DNA of 64,000 nucleotides. Origin: Diplolepis rosae. Taxonomy: Eukaryota > Arthropoda > Insecta > Hymenoptera > Diplolepididae. A program made the translations under genes and the position numbers. The notes under the pieces were generated by a model. That model was not told where the DNA came from, did no database searches, and was given only the letters and a program-made list of their open reading frames with translations. Location of the stretch: positions 1,116,001-1,180,000 of the forward strand of contig JAPYXD010000045.1 in the NCBI GenBank assembly GCA_030998225.1. The letters run 5' to 3'. Shown here in pieces: positions 42,383 to 52,957 of this stretch. Every line of letters begins with the position of its first letter. Within the stretch, counting starts at the first letter, position 1.

Positions 42383-43734
42383 GGGTATTGTAAGAGATGA
42401 AAAGAAATGAAAATGATTTTTCGACTATTTTCATACTTTGCGTGACTAGAATGACCTTGTGTTGTAGGTCGCTAAATTCGTCTTGAGATCGGTAATAATG
42501 TCATCGGAAACAAATACATGGTTCCATTAAAAAAAGTGGAGTAGCACTTTAGTTGCCTCACCCTGTATATGTATAGACCCGGTCCAGTGAACGGTCAGCG
42601 GTTCGCTCACAATTAGTGAATTGTTCAATAACTATTCGCTGAACTTGTAATAATATGAAAGGAAAGAGCATAAAAACATTTCAATTGTTTTAATCACACA
42701 GATCCATCAAACAAAATGTTTAAGACATGTTTTATATCACGAAAAATCAACAAAAAAGATGTTTTTTAAGGTTAGAAAAAAATAAAAGCTAAATTTCAAA
42801 TTTCTATCTTGGGTTGAGATTCAGCAACACAGAATTCAGAAGAATTTACTATTCTAGTCAGCTGGAACATCTAATTTTTTCGGTGATACTGAAGCTCAAG
42901 TCGATTTTATAATATTGTAGATGTGAATTACATTTTTATAATGTTACTAAACTTTTTGATTTGAATGAAAAAGAAAATTCAAATCACTTAAGGCTCTATT
43001 AGCCTTAAGGAACATATTTTAATCATGACACTCGCGCTTCGCGCTGGGTTCTCTGTATACATTTCTATAAATTTCTAATAATTTACATGATTAACATAAT
43101 TTAGTTTCTTCCAAATTTTTCAATAAGGATTAACAATAGACTGTTTTTAAGCAAACGATTTTATATTTTAACGCTAATTTTGTATCTCATGTATTTTGAT
43201 TAAAAAATGGAATTTTTGATCTTCAATTGTGTTTTTTAAAACCAAAACACAAAATATACATGTGGTCGAGAATTTTCCTAATGAGGATTTGTAGACCTCA
43301 TTCAAGCTTACCATCTTAACGTTTTTTTCGTATGTTACATGTTATGTTAAAATAATGGAATTTTTGAATTTTAATCTTATTTTTTGAAATTATTATGAAA
43401 AATATATATTTTATCAGAAACTATGTCAAACAAAATTTTTGGATCTTATTGAAACGAACAATGATTCAAACTTACGTTTCTTTCGCATTTCACATATTAT
43501 TGCTAAAAAATTGAATTTTGGATTTTAAATAGTATTTTTTCAAATACAAAAGAAAAATTTTGCTGTTCGAACTTGTAGATCTTTATGTAGCAAATAATTT
43601 TCTATCATAAATCTAGTTCGTCGGAACTCCTACTTCTTTTTGTGGGGCTATGTTATTATTTGGAGGTACATTTTGAGTTTGAAGGTATCGAAGTTAATAC
43701 AATAAATTAGTTTTTAAGCGTTGAATATTAAAAG

Positions 43735-43823
43735 AACATAATGCCAGTCATTGAAGGCAGTGCAGTGATTCAGCAATGTTTCACTACTACCACCGCACTG
43801 CCTTTAATGACAGATATTATGTT
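43735..43823. mobile_element. small palindromic MITE (GTCATTGAAGGCAG type), copy 1
   Basis: The ends AACATAATGCCAGTCATTGA and the inverted right side pair over about 35 bp. A longer relative is at 52338-52528. It carries CACTGC/GCAGTG in both arms. Confidence 0.65.
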
Positions 43824-44104
43824 TTCTTCTTACACTCTTGGCAATTTGATGGCTAGTTGTATTACGTTTCGCGAAAAGGAGTATCATTTTAAAGAGTAAA
43901 CTATAGAATTATCGGAAAAAGATGTAAAAAAGTCCCATCAGAATGGTAAAGTTTATTATGTCAATCATTATTCGCTGTCTGACGTGAAAATGGAAGTAGT
44001 GCCACTGTTGATTTTCATTACTCCTTGTCGATTCCCTTCATTTATTTGTCAAATGGCAAACATTTTAGCTGAAAAAACGTAACTAAATGGGTCCGACTGA
44101 GGGG

Positions 44105-44620
44105 GAATTGAACCTACAACTTACGGCTTTTAACGCACCTACCCAGGAAACAAAAAACCATTCACTTGCGTTAAATTTGAATGGGCTTTGAGGTGTTCTG
44201 AATTGCGTATCAGTCACTGGAATTTCAGCATTAACAGATTGAAAACCAATATTTCCGATAGAAAATAATGTATTTAAAGTGAACAATCGTTTACAATACA
44301 ATTCGTATTCTGTTTTTATTGTATTTCTCTTATTCAGAGTGACCTTTTAAGACTTCCATTTCATTTGGAATTTCAACCGATTCATGCGAACATCAATGAA
44401 TCGTACATTGCCATTAGAAATTATCTGAGGTTAATCAGTCTTATTCAAACCTATTCTCTTAACGATTTAACCAATGTCGAATGGCAGATTCCAAGTGTCA
44501 CCATCCGATTGAATTTTTATTTCCTGAATATGCAAATGACAGATACACAATTCAAAGAGACGCGCGTTCTATCGGTTTTTTTTCCTGGGTAACTCCTACA
44601 ACTAACGCCACTAGACTACT
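44105..44620. repeat. imperfect foldback with TTTCCTGGGTA arms
   Basis: 44140-44215 (minus) and 44535-44600 (plus) share GACTGATACGCAATTCA / GACAGATACACAATTCA and TTTTTTGTTTCCTGGGTA / TTTTTTTTCCTGGGTA. Just left, on the minus strand at about 44098-44128, a perfect B-box-like GGTTCAATTCC occurs without a clear A-box. Confidence 0.4.
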
Positions 44621-45062
44621 CTCCCAATTACGATTCGAAATTTTGGAACTTGTATTACTGCTACAGCGCGGCTGATCACACGTGCGTCTGAAGTCTACTG
44701 TTCGCTGATTGGCTAAAGCGATTTCGATTATAATATTTCGTAAATGCGTAAAAGTGATATTTCAACCTATGGAATGTCTTATAATGTAAACGCAAAAGAC
44801 ATGCATACACATTTTTTAAGGTATATTTTGTCCAAAAAATGTTGTCATATGAATTTTACCGTCAAACATGGTACTTTCAACCATCAAATGTCTATCCGGG
44901 TAGCTTTCAACGCTTAAATACTAATTTATTGTTTAAATTTCGATATTTCCAAACTCAAAATATACCGCAGAATCATTGAAACAATTTAAATGTTTCTTAT
45001 GTTCATCTTATTCATAGCATTATGAGGTCAGCGAATGTGCTGACCATTCAGTGGACCGGGTC

Positions 45063-46242
45063 CGATAGGGTTCATACATACTTTTATTTAAATCAGTGAT
45101 TCATATGTTGTAAAAGTAATGAAATGTAGGTTCTTCATTTTAAAATTCAGGAACATAACTTCTAACCCTACAAAAAAGGCGTGAAACTTTGAAGACATTA
45201 TCGCTCTTTGCATAGAAAAAATATGATTTTTCAATTATTTCCATTAATAATTCGAATATTTAAAAAAATTCAAACAAGAAGGTATTATGTAAAAGTTGTT
45301 TTTACTAATTTTTAAAAGATTTGAGTGAGACGCTAGTAGACCCTATCTGATGATCTCATGTGCGAAACTATATATATGGAAAACTATGCAGGGGATTGTA
45401 TAGAAAATTATATGGAAAACTACATTAGAAACCGTATGAGAGACGATATCGTAGTTTGAGCCCGCATCCTATATATTTTTCGATACTGATTTCTATATAG
45501 TTTCCCTGGTGCTAGTTTTGGAATAAAAAAATTTATATCCGTTTTATCCAGCCCAATTCTTAAATCTGTTTTGGAAGTAACCCCTGCCGATAAACATTCA
45601 ATCCAGAGTCAGCAGAAAAAAATTGAAACCGAAGCAATCCAAAAGTCAGTTTTTCTTAAACTGACTTAATTTTAGGAGCTCTTAAAATGAGGAATTCCTC
45701 TTAATCTCCTAACTGATCCCGTTAGAGAAAATTTCAAAAATAAAAAAAAATGTTCTTTCCAAAATTTAAAATATCTCGAAGCGGTGAACCTAGTAATTCA
45801 CGTCGATACTAGAAATTCAAATGTTTCGCTCGAAGTCGTTCGTTATCGGGGCTCCTTTTTTCGAACGATCATATCGGGTATTCTTTCGTTAAATTTCGAA
45901 TTGTGACACTTCTCACATGATAGCTCTACTCCTGGCAACTGAGATAACGCAAAATTAGAGTTTTGTTTTATTGTTTAAACTTATACAAAAATAATCTTTA
46001 TTTCTAAATTTGTTTATTTTTTCTTTTACCTTTGCCTTTTAAGGATATGTGATACTTTACCATAAGAGCAATTTTGTAGATAAAATAAATTATAGAAAAT
46101 ATGAAAACTTCGAATTACTTTTAAATTTTCTTAATTTAAAAAATTAAGTTGTTACTATACTTAAAATAAGGCTTTTCTACATTTTTTTACATTATTTTTA
46201 GCTATAAAAATATTTTTAATTTTGAAAACGAGCTTCTCGGTT
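45063..46242. other. no gene recognised
   Basis: AT-rich. 45365-45440 has repeated GGAAAACTA/TATGGAAAACTA words. No ORF or RNA gene supported. Confidence 0.4.
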
Positions 46243-46524
46243 GCAGTGTGTCCAGATTTGACATGCGAACGTTACGCACACAACGCCAACAGCAGTACGC
46301 ACGTGAGAATGGTTGCGCCCGCAGCGTAGTGTGTCTGCTGTTCACAGTGGTTCTCTGTGTTTTCTCTGGTTGAAGGCTCCTTGTCAAAGAGAGAAAACCA
46401 GAGAAAACTCAGAAAACCACTGCGAACAGCAGACACACTACGCTGCGCGCGCAACCATTCTCACGTACGTACTGCTGTTGGCGTTCTGCGCGTAACGTTC
46501 GCGTGTCCAATCTGGACACACTGC
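46243..46524. mobile_element. 282-bp foldback MITE
   Basis: The arms pair over about 130 bp: GCAGTGTGTCCAGATTTGAC on the left, GCAGTGTGTCCAGATTGGAC inverted on the right, through GAACGTTACGC, CAACAGCAGTACG, GAATGGTTGCGC and GTGTGTCTGCTGTTC. GC-richer than its surroundings. The four small open frames across it are mirror artefacts. Confidence 0.75.
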
Positions 46525-47425
46525 TCGTTTGTTTCGTCGGATCGATCGATTTGATCGTTCGTTTCAATGAGACGAACCGAGAAGACAGCTCAGTTGTTAA
46601 GACGATAAACAAAAATGTTACGTCCCGAGCAAAAGGCGAGGGTAGTTTGGATTTTGGATGTAAGGGAGACGGTTAGGTGATTATATTAGGTTGGTAAGGC
46701 CTGATAATTTATTTTTGTTTGTGGGTACGTTGTCACTTGTCAGGTCTATGGGCCCTGAGGTGTTCACAATGATAATAAAACACTGAATTTATAAATATAT
46801 AAGATAATTTATTATAAATAAATAAGATGCATAAGTTTTCACCCAGAATGATACTTAGGTGGTAACTTACTTGTCTACATCTTAAATTAGAGGGCAAAAG
46901 AGAGAACTGTCGTTTTTTACTCCTATAATTGCAAGTCAACGGCACAAATCCTTGCAGCATAGTTGGGTTTCGTTTGAGTCTCCGTGAGGTAGAAAAATAA
47001 CGATAAATTTCGCAGGAGGTAGTTTGGTTTTCGTTTGAGTCTCCATGAGGTAGCAAAACAACGATAAATCTTGCAGGAGGTATGGTGTAAGGGATGCAAG
47101 TCCACCAACTGGTATGAAAATCATCCGCTTAGTATCTTGCTAAGTATACGAGAAATGAATCAGGCATGCACTTGTTAACAAGATAGGTTAGTTCGTCCCG
47201 ATTTCAGAAATGAATCACTATTAACCGACTTGACTAAATACGACGATAAACGTAATCCAGAGGAACTATCTAGCACTACTGTTTCCGGACTTGCACCACT
47301 CAAGGACCAAGGATTTTATTTACGAAGTACCAAAGGTAGAATCTTGCTCATAGAAATTCACTGAGACTTACGTTTATCGAAGGGTCTGCTCATGATGTCG
47401 ACTTACTGGTCCGAAATAAATCGAG
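46525..47425. other. unassigned, with a tandem duplication
   Basis: 46962-47090 holds two copies of a ~62-bp unit (GGTTTTCGTTTGAGTCTCCA ... AACGATAAATCTTGCAGGAG). The region otherwise shows no gene. 47160-47425 may be the 5' end of the Tc1-like element that follows. Confidence 0.4.
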
Positions 47426-48364
47426 TTGACCGTACAACTTAAATTTACACTATTGGACGTTCAGGTGCCAAAAAGACGTCGTATTGCTCGAAGCGAAGAA
47501 ATAATCGCAGCCGTAAGTGCATCGATTAAAAGTGAGCCAAATCAGTCGATTCTACGTCGTTCTCAAGAATTGGGCATCGTTCAAACGACACTGTGGCGTA
47601 TTATGCGAAAAAATATTGGCCTACATGCTTTCAAGATTAAATTGACTAAAGAACAAAAGCCACTTGGTCATTTGAAACGCCGAAACTTCTCCAATTGGGC
47701 TTTGGCAAAGCTTGAAGAAAATGAAGAATTTCATCGAAAAATCATCTTCAGCGATGAAGCTCATTTCTGGCTCAATGGCTTTGTTAATAAGCAAAACATG
47801 CGTTATTGGTCAGCGACAAACCCAAATGTGCTTCTTGAGACACCGTTGCGTCCGCAAAAAGTGACTGTTTGGTGCGGTTTTCATGCCGGCGGTGTGATTG
47901 GGACGTATAATTTTGTGGATGAAAACGACCGTCATGTTACCGTCAATGGAAAGCACTATCGTGCTATGTTGGAAGATTATTTGTGTCCAGAATTGGATGA
48001 ACTTGACATCAACGATATGTGGTTTCAACAAGACGGTGCCACTAGCCACACAGCACGCGTCACAATCGATTTATTGAAAGGCAAATTCGGTGAACGTGTT
48101 ATCTCGAGAAATGGTCCGGTCGAATAGCCGCCTCGTTCATGCGATCTGACGCCATTGGGTTTCTTTTTATGGGGCCATATTAAGTCACTGGTCTATGCCA
48201 ACATGCCAGCAACTTTAGACGACCTCAAAGACAACATCCAACGCGAAATTGCCAACGTTCCGGTCGAAATGTGTGCCAGAGTGGTGGAAAATTGGGTCCA
48301 AAGAATCGACCGCTGTAAACGGGCTCGTGGTGGTCATATGCCCGATATCGAATTTCATTCATAA
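47426..48364 (+). pseudogene. Tc1-like transposase with stop and lost catalytic Asp
   Basis: An almost complete plus-strand frame: DUF4817-like HTH (RSEEIIAAVSASIKSEPNQS; RRSQELGIVQTTLWRIM), first catalytic Asp in FSDEAHFWLNGFVNKQN, and second in WFQQDGATSHTAR. Then come a TAG at 48125-48127, one residue after GPVE, and RSCDLTPLGFFLWG. The residue aligned with the third catalytic Asp (41 residues after the second) is Gly. The C-terminus (CARVVENWVQRIDRCKRARG) is intact. The single stop plus D-to-G change mean it is dead, though recently so. The open frame begins at a non-ATG codon, and the true start lies a little upstream or is lost. Confidence 0.85.
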
Positions 48365-50756
48365 AATGTAATGCTTGCACTACACCCACAATAAATTTGA
48401 ACTTAATATCTCAAATATTTCTGTGTTTTATTCATAGATAAAATTATTATGTCCCTATTGGAAAACCCTTTACTTAGTTATAGCTTATATTTTATATTGC
48501 AGCCTGATTGATTAATTGATTGATTTTCTATAATCAATCAATCCTTATATTTATGATAACATGTTTTCTTACTTGTGGATTGTTTATGGTTAAATACTAA
48601 ATTATTATTGATTTTTATTAATATCAATAATAATTTTATGCCTAAATAGTAACAGGGGTGGTAAAATAATTATTAATTAAGGCAATAATGAGTCAATGTT
48701 AATGGCGCCACGCCAGTAACCTGTTACCATCTCACTAGATCACTAGCGCTGTATCACTATATTATAGACGCGTGACATGATTCACTAATTACCGCGCGGG
48801 TAATTACCATATAGACCGAGGGATGCTCTTCTTTATCACTTGTTACCAAGTGTCGAGCCGATCTATCGATGTGAGGTAGCGCATCAGTTTATCTCTGTAG
48901 AACAGTTACCCGGTCTATATAGCAATTATCATAAGACTGCATTTAAAGAATATTTACTACTTATTTACGCTAGCGTATGACGTATTGCTCATATGCAGGG
49001 GCAATAATAAAAAATTAAAAATATAATGTTACCGGAATGTAACAAAAATATTTCGATCGTTTCTCAGATCGTGTCGTTCGGATGAATCACTAGGTGAACC
49101 ACACGTGAAAACTAAATTCGTCAATAAAAAATTGAACTTCTTCGGATTGCATTATTTAACGATGTAAATTATAAGTAGAAGTGTATCTTCTTACTCAATC
49201 CCAAATCCCATGTGCATTGAATAAGCCTATAACATGTACAGTGAGAGACTTTTCGTTAGAGTAAATCATAAAAATGAATTATATTCTAGTATGATATCGT
49301 TTCAAAATGAGGCAAATAGGGTTTACGTATTAGAAATTAATATAGTGGTTTTCAAGCGGCGAAGTCAATATTTTCGTTTGAATAAATGGAATATATGTTC
49401 TAATAACTTCTGAAGTGACGGCTTCGGATTAAGAATTCTTGTTTCTTTTTGTAACGTGAAAGGAAGATAGTGGGGAGAGCTTTGGCACTGATAAGAGGGT
49501 AGGTTTCAGTGGAAACACACACAAATATTATTATTATACCTTATTTATATTCACATATTTAAGTACGCAATGCTACACTATTTATAATCGAACACGCTTG
49601 AAATTAAATTCCAGACTCGCTTTTAGGTTTGAACCCTCTAACTCTACCTATATCTACGTAACTTAATGCATTCCTTGTTCAACTTATTAGAATTATTTCT
49701 AATCTATTTCTAATCTAAGTTAAAAAATGTTGTGACTCTACTGCTTAAAACTACGTATCTTATGCTCTCGACTTTGTGCAAGATATTCATACGCGGTGCT
49801 AACATTAGTTCTACTATAGAAAATACGATTGAATTTGAAATTATTAAATGTGCTTTATAGAACAATGAATTTGTCTGACGTGGTCATATGAACTGAGACT
49901 CTCCATCAGATGCGGCTGAAACCCAAAAAATAACTGTCTGTTCTATAAGAAGTAAAAGGCCTACCAAGTGCTTACTAGTTCCCCACTCGGTTAACATACT
50001 ATTTTTAATACAAACCGCGAAGGGAAATGCGATATTGGGGCCTGGCGCGAATCAGAAAAAATGATCGATTCTGCGATCAGTTGATACAACCACGATATCA
50101 CCAAGTACGTGGCATTTATCTTACGCCGAGTATGGTTAACTAACAACCCTGGTGGGTTTCGTGAACCAAATTGTTACGGAATTGGGTATCATTGCGGTAA
50201 CAATTGGGTAACTTTTCGGTAATATGTCAGTAAACTGAATAAATGGTCCAAAATTAACACTTAAAATTTTGATAGTATAAGTCTTTGTTGAAATTGAACT
50301 AGTAGACTTAACAATGCAAATGGAATATATTTGAAGAAATTGACATACGCGAATTCGCATTCTTGCTTCGGTGAAATGAACAATTGTTTCATTTCACAAT
50401 TGCGGTATGTCGAGAGAAAGACATAGGGTTGTTTTTTCTCTTTATATTGTGACGTATTGAAGGAAATAACTTGCACACGTGTAAAATTAACTTTCTTCAT
50501 TAATTTGGTGGTGGTGTAGAGAGAACTGACTCTCCTCGGTTTGTCACATTACAAAGTTACATTAGTAAAACTGGAGAGGGTAGTTAGAAGCTGGAAAATT
50601 CCGAATAATGTCGAAGTTGACCGACTGGGAAAAACCCAAAGGCTGAATCACAATTTTTGAAGTGCGCTTTGAATTTCAGTTCATATGGTTTGAACGTAGG
50701 CGGGATTGGGCCGCAAAAACAACACAAATCGTAAGGGCGGTACAGTTACTAATATA
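48365..50756. other. 2.4 kb unassigned
   Basis: No gene recognised. 48480-48545 has ATTGATTGATT / AATCAATCAAT pairing (a short hairpin). 48710-48930 is GC-richer with local CCGCGCGG and TATAGACCG motifs repeated near 48810 and 48915 (inverted). 49490-50130 is ordinary AT-rich DNA. 50130-50240 has three GGTAAC/GTTACC-type words. Confidence 0.35.
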
Positions 50757-50783
50757 CACTGAGAAAAAAAACATGACTCAGTA

Positions 50784-51957
50784 CACGGAGAGAAGAGAAC
50801 GCAGCTGTCATGTGCGCGGGACAAAGCAGAGCTGTGTTCTTACGAAAATGTACGATTGGACACAGCTCAGCTATGTCCTCGCATAGCCAGAATGTGTGAG
50901 CGCACATCTCTGCTTCGCGCTGGGCACACGCCGTTCGGACGAAGCAGAGCTGTGTGCGAACAAATGAAGGCTTCGTCTAAACACAGCTCCACTGTGCCCT
51001 CGCACTCCTCTGCTTCGTGCTAAACACATCGTGCGTGTGCGCCACGTTTGTGTATATGTAATGCATTGATCGGCATTTACCTGCATAACAGTTTGATATT
51101 TATCGAACCAATTTTCATAATTTGAAAATTATTAAACTCTGATATCATAATTGATTTATAATTTCAATGTTAAAATGAAAATATATAAAAAAGCGAATAA
51201 AGAGCAACAAAGATTTAGTTGCGTTTGACACGACAGAGATACATTTCTATATGAAATACAGGCAACATATAAAAGTATAAAATCAAAAATGTTGTATGTG
51301 ATAGTTTTTATTAAAATCTGAGTATTTTTAATTAAAACTTGATTGCCCAAAAATGTTCCGTTCTGTAATGAAAAAAATTTTCAGCTATACGTTCCTCTGC
51401 GGCAACAAATTATTATATTGACCTAATTATTTTTCGATTCGAAGCAAAGAACAAATTTAACTTCGGCCCATAACGTACAGATCTTTTTATTTAAAATCGA
51501 CTATAAATACGTAGAAACAAAAACTTTTATCAGTGGTTTAGTATTGACGTATTAATTGCAGAAATTTTGTATTTTGAATGATCGTTATACGCACCTTTAA
51601 ATTCCGCGTCGTTTGCATCCACGTCAATGAGATACGGCAATTTTTTGACCTTATAAATAATCAAAGTATAATCAATGCATTACATATACACAAACGTGGC
51701 GCACACGCACGATGTGTTTAGCACGAAGCAGAGGAGTGCGAGGGCACAGTAGAGCTCTGTTTAGACGAAGCCTTCATTTGTTCGCACACAGCTCTGCTTC
51801 GTCCGAACGGCGTGTGCCCAGCGCGAAGCAGAGATGTGCGCTCACACATTCTGGCTATGCGAGGACATAGCTGAGCTGTGTCCAATCGTACATTTTCGTA
51901 AGAACACAGCTCTGCTTTGTCCCGCGCACATGACAGCTGCGTTCTCTTCTCTCCGTG
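50784..51957. mobile_element. 1.17-kb foldback element inserted in left arm, TA duplication
   Basis: The ends CACGGAGAGAAGAGAACGCA pair over about 290 bp with the right side (51668-51957), around a ~600-bp AT-rich centre. TA flanks both ends (50782-50783 and 51958-51959). The opposite arm of the host (near 54424) shows the empty site CTGTAGCG, confirming the duplication. The arms contain repeated CGAAGCAGAGCTGTG words. No protein gene. Confidence 0.8.
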
Positions 51958-52337
51958 TAGCGTCCGGAAAGGAGTGGCTCATGTCCGGAGACGAAAATCG
52001 ACAAATATACATCACTGTGTCCTCGCTAGACATGAACCACTCATGTCCAGAGCGTACACACTAATTTCTTAGGCATTAATAACGCGCAGAGGACTCAGCG
52101 CTGTCTAGACAGTAGTCAGTCATGTCCTGCACCGGAACGAAAACGCGCTAAAGATTACTGTATATTGTGTCAGTGCTTGAATGTGGAAAGTTTCGTCGAT
52201 TGTGTCTATTGATGATTAGCAGCAAAAATTTTCAAATACAAAGTGAAAAATGTTTTTATCTTTATTCTACGTTAAAAATAACGTTAACTGGTAATTTGAA
52301 TATAAATAATTTTATTTATTTACGCTAAAAGTTAAAA

Positions 52338-52528
52338 AAACATAATACCTGTCATTGAAGGCAGTGCAGTGGTTCACCTTTTGTGGAACGTCTCCGTTAA
52401 AGTTGACCATTGGTAGGAGTGAGACACAACTATACTTTCATCTCACTCTTACAAATAGTCAATCCTGACGGTGAAGACATGGAAAGTGATGAACCACTGC
52501 ACTGCTTTCAATGACAGATATTATGTTT
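52338..52528. mobile_element. palindromic MITE (GTCATTGAAGGCAG type), copy 2
   Basis: Ends ATAATACCTGTCATTGAAGG and, inverted, ATAATATCTGTCATTGAAAG, with arms continuing through GCAGTGCAGTGGTTCA. It sits at or near the centre of the host foldback. Related to the shorter copy at 43735-43823. Confidence 0.7.
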
Positions 52529-52616
52529 TTTTAATTTTTAGCGTAAATAAATAAAATTATTGTATATTTCAATTACCAGTTAACGTTATTTTCAACGTAG
52601 AATAAGGATAAAAACA

Positions 52617-52771
52617 TTTTGAATGTTTATTTTGCCTCATTCATGAGTTACCATGCTACTTTACGATAACTTTACGATAGCTTTACGATAGCTTTACACT
52701 ACAGCGTAAAGCTACCGTTCAGCCAGTTCGCTAGAGCAATAATCATAAAAAATACGTGGCACTAAATTTAG
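52617..52771. mobile_element. ~155-bp insertion with TTTACGATA repeats in right arm
   Basis: The right arm text ..AAAAACATTTT is separated here from TTTTTCACTTTATATTTG, which is contiguous in the left arm (near 52237). The inserted block includes three near-copies of ACTTTACGATAG in tandem (52656-52688) and a short inverted GTAAAGC/GCTTTAC. Type unknown. Confidence 0.55.
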
Positions 52772-52957
52772 TGTACTTTTTCACTTTATATTTGAAAATT
52801 TTTGCTGCTAATCATCAATAGACACAATCGACGAAACTTTCCTCATTCAGGCACTGACACAATATACAGTAATCTTTAGCGCTTTGTCGTTCCGGTGCAG
52901 GACATGACTGACTACTGTCTCGACAGCGCTGAGTCCTCTGCGCGTTATTAATGCCTA

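Larger units (their letters stand above)
37010..42565 (-). mobile_element. Tc1-like transposon split by a 4-kb insert
   Basis: The ends are inverted copies starting CAGGGTGAGGCA, with TA on both outer sides (37008-37009 and 42566-42567). The transposase is minus strand and split: the C-terminus is at 37343-37540 and the N-terminus with part of the core at 41509-42382. Everything between (37541-41508) is inserted DNA carrying tRNA-like units and a second transposon. Without the insert the element is about 1.6 kb, normal for this group. Confidence 0.75.
42576..45062. mobile_element. 2.5-kb non-coding element with inverted ends
   Basis: The left tip GACCCGGTCCAGTGAACGGT is inverted on the right as GACCCGGTCCACTGAATGGT. 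Matching continues inward for about 130 bp (AAACATTTCAATTGTTT against AAACATTTAAATTGTTT). A further arm segment (43668-43730, with TTTTGAGTTTGAAGGTATCG) pairs with 44900-44965, so about 0.9 kb (42720-43660) seems inserted in the left arm. There is no transposase. No clear target duplication. Its left end starts 10 bp from the right end of the Tc1-like element. Confidence 0.6.

Noticed and set aside
44098..44128. SINE or tRNA gene (B-box GGTTCAATTCC on minus strand)
   Set aside because: No A-box at the right distance and no cloverleaf.
46202..46612. Several 60-67-codon open frames on both strands
   Set aside because: They lie in a foldback and are mirror images of each other; no codon bias, start context or homology.
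50662..52064. Open frames in the CACGGAGAGAAG foldback arms
   Set aside because: Mirror-image frames in two arms of one palindrome; they translate inverted-repeat DNA.
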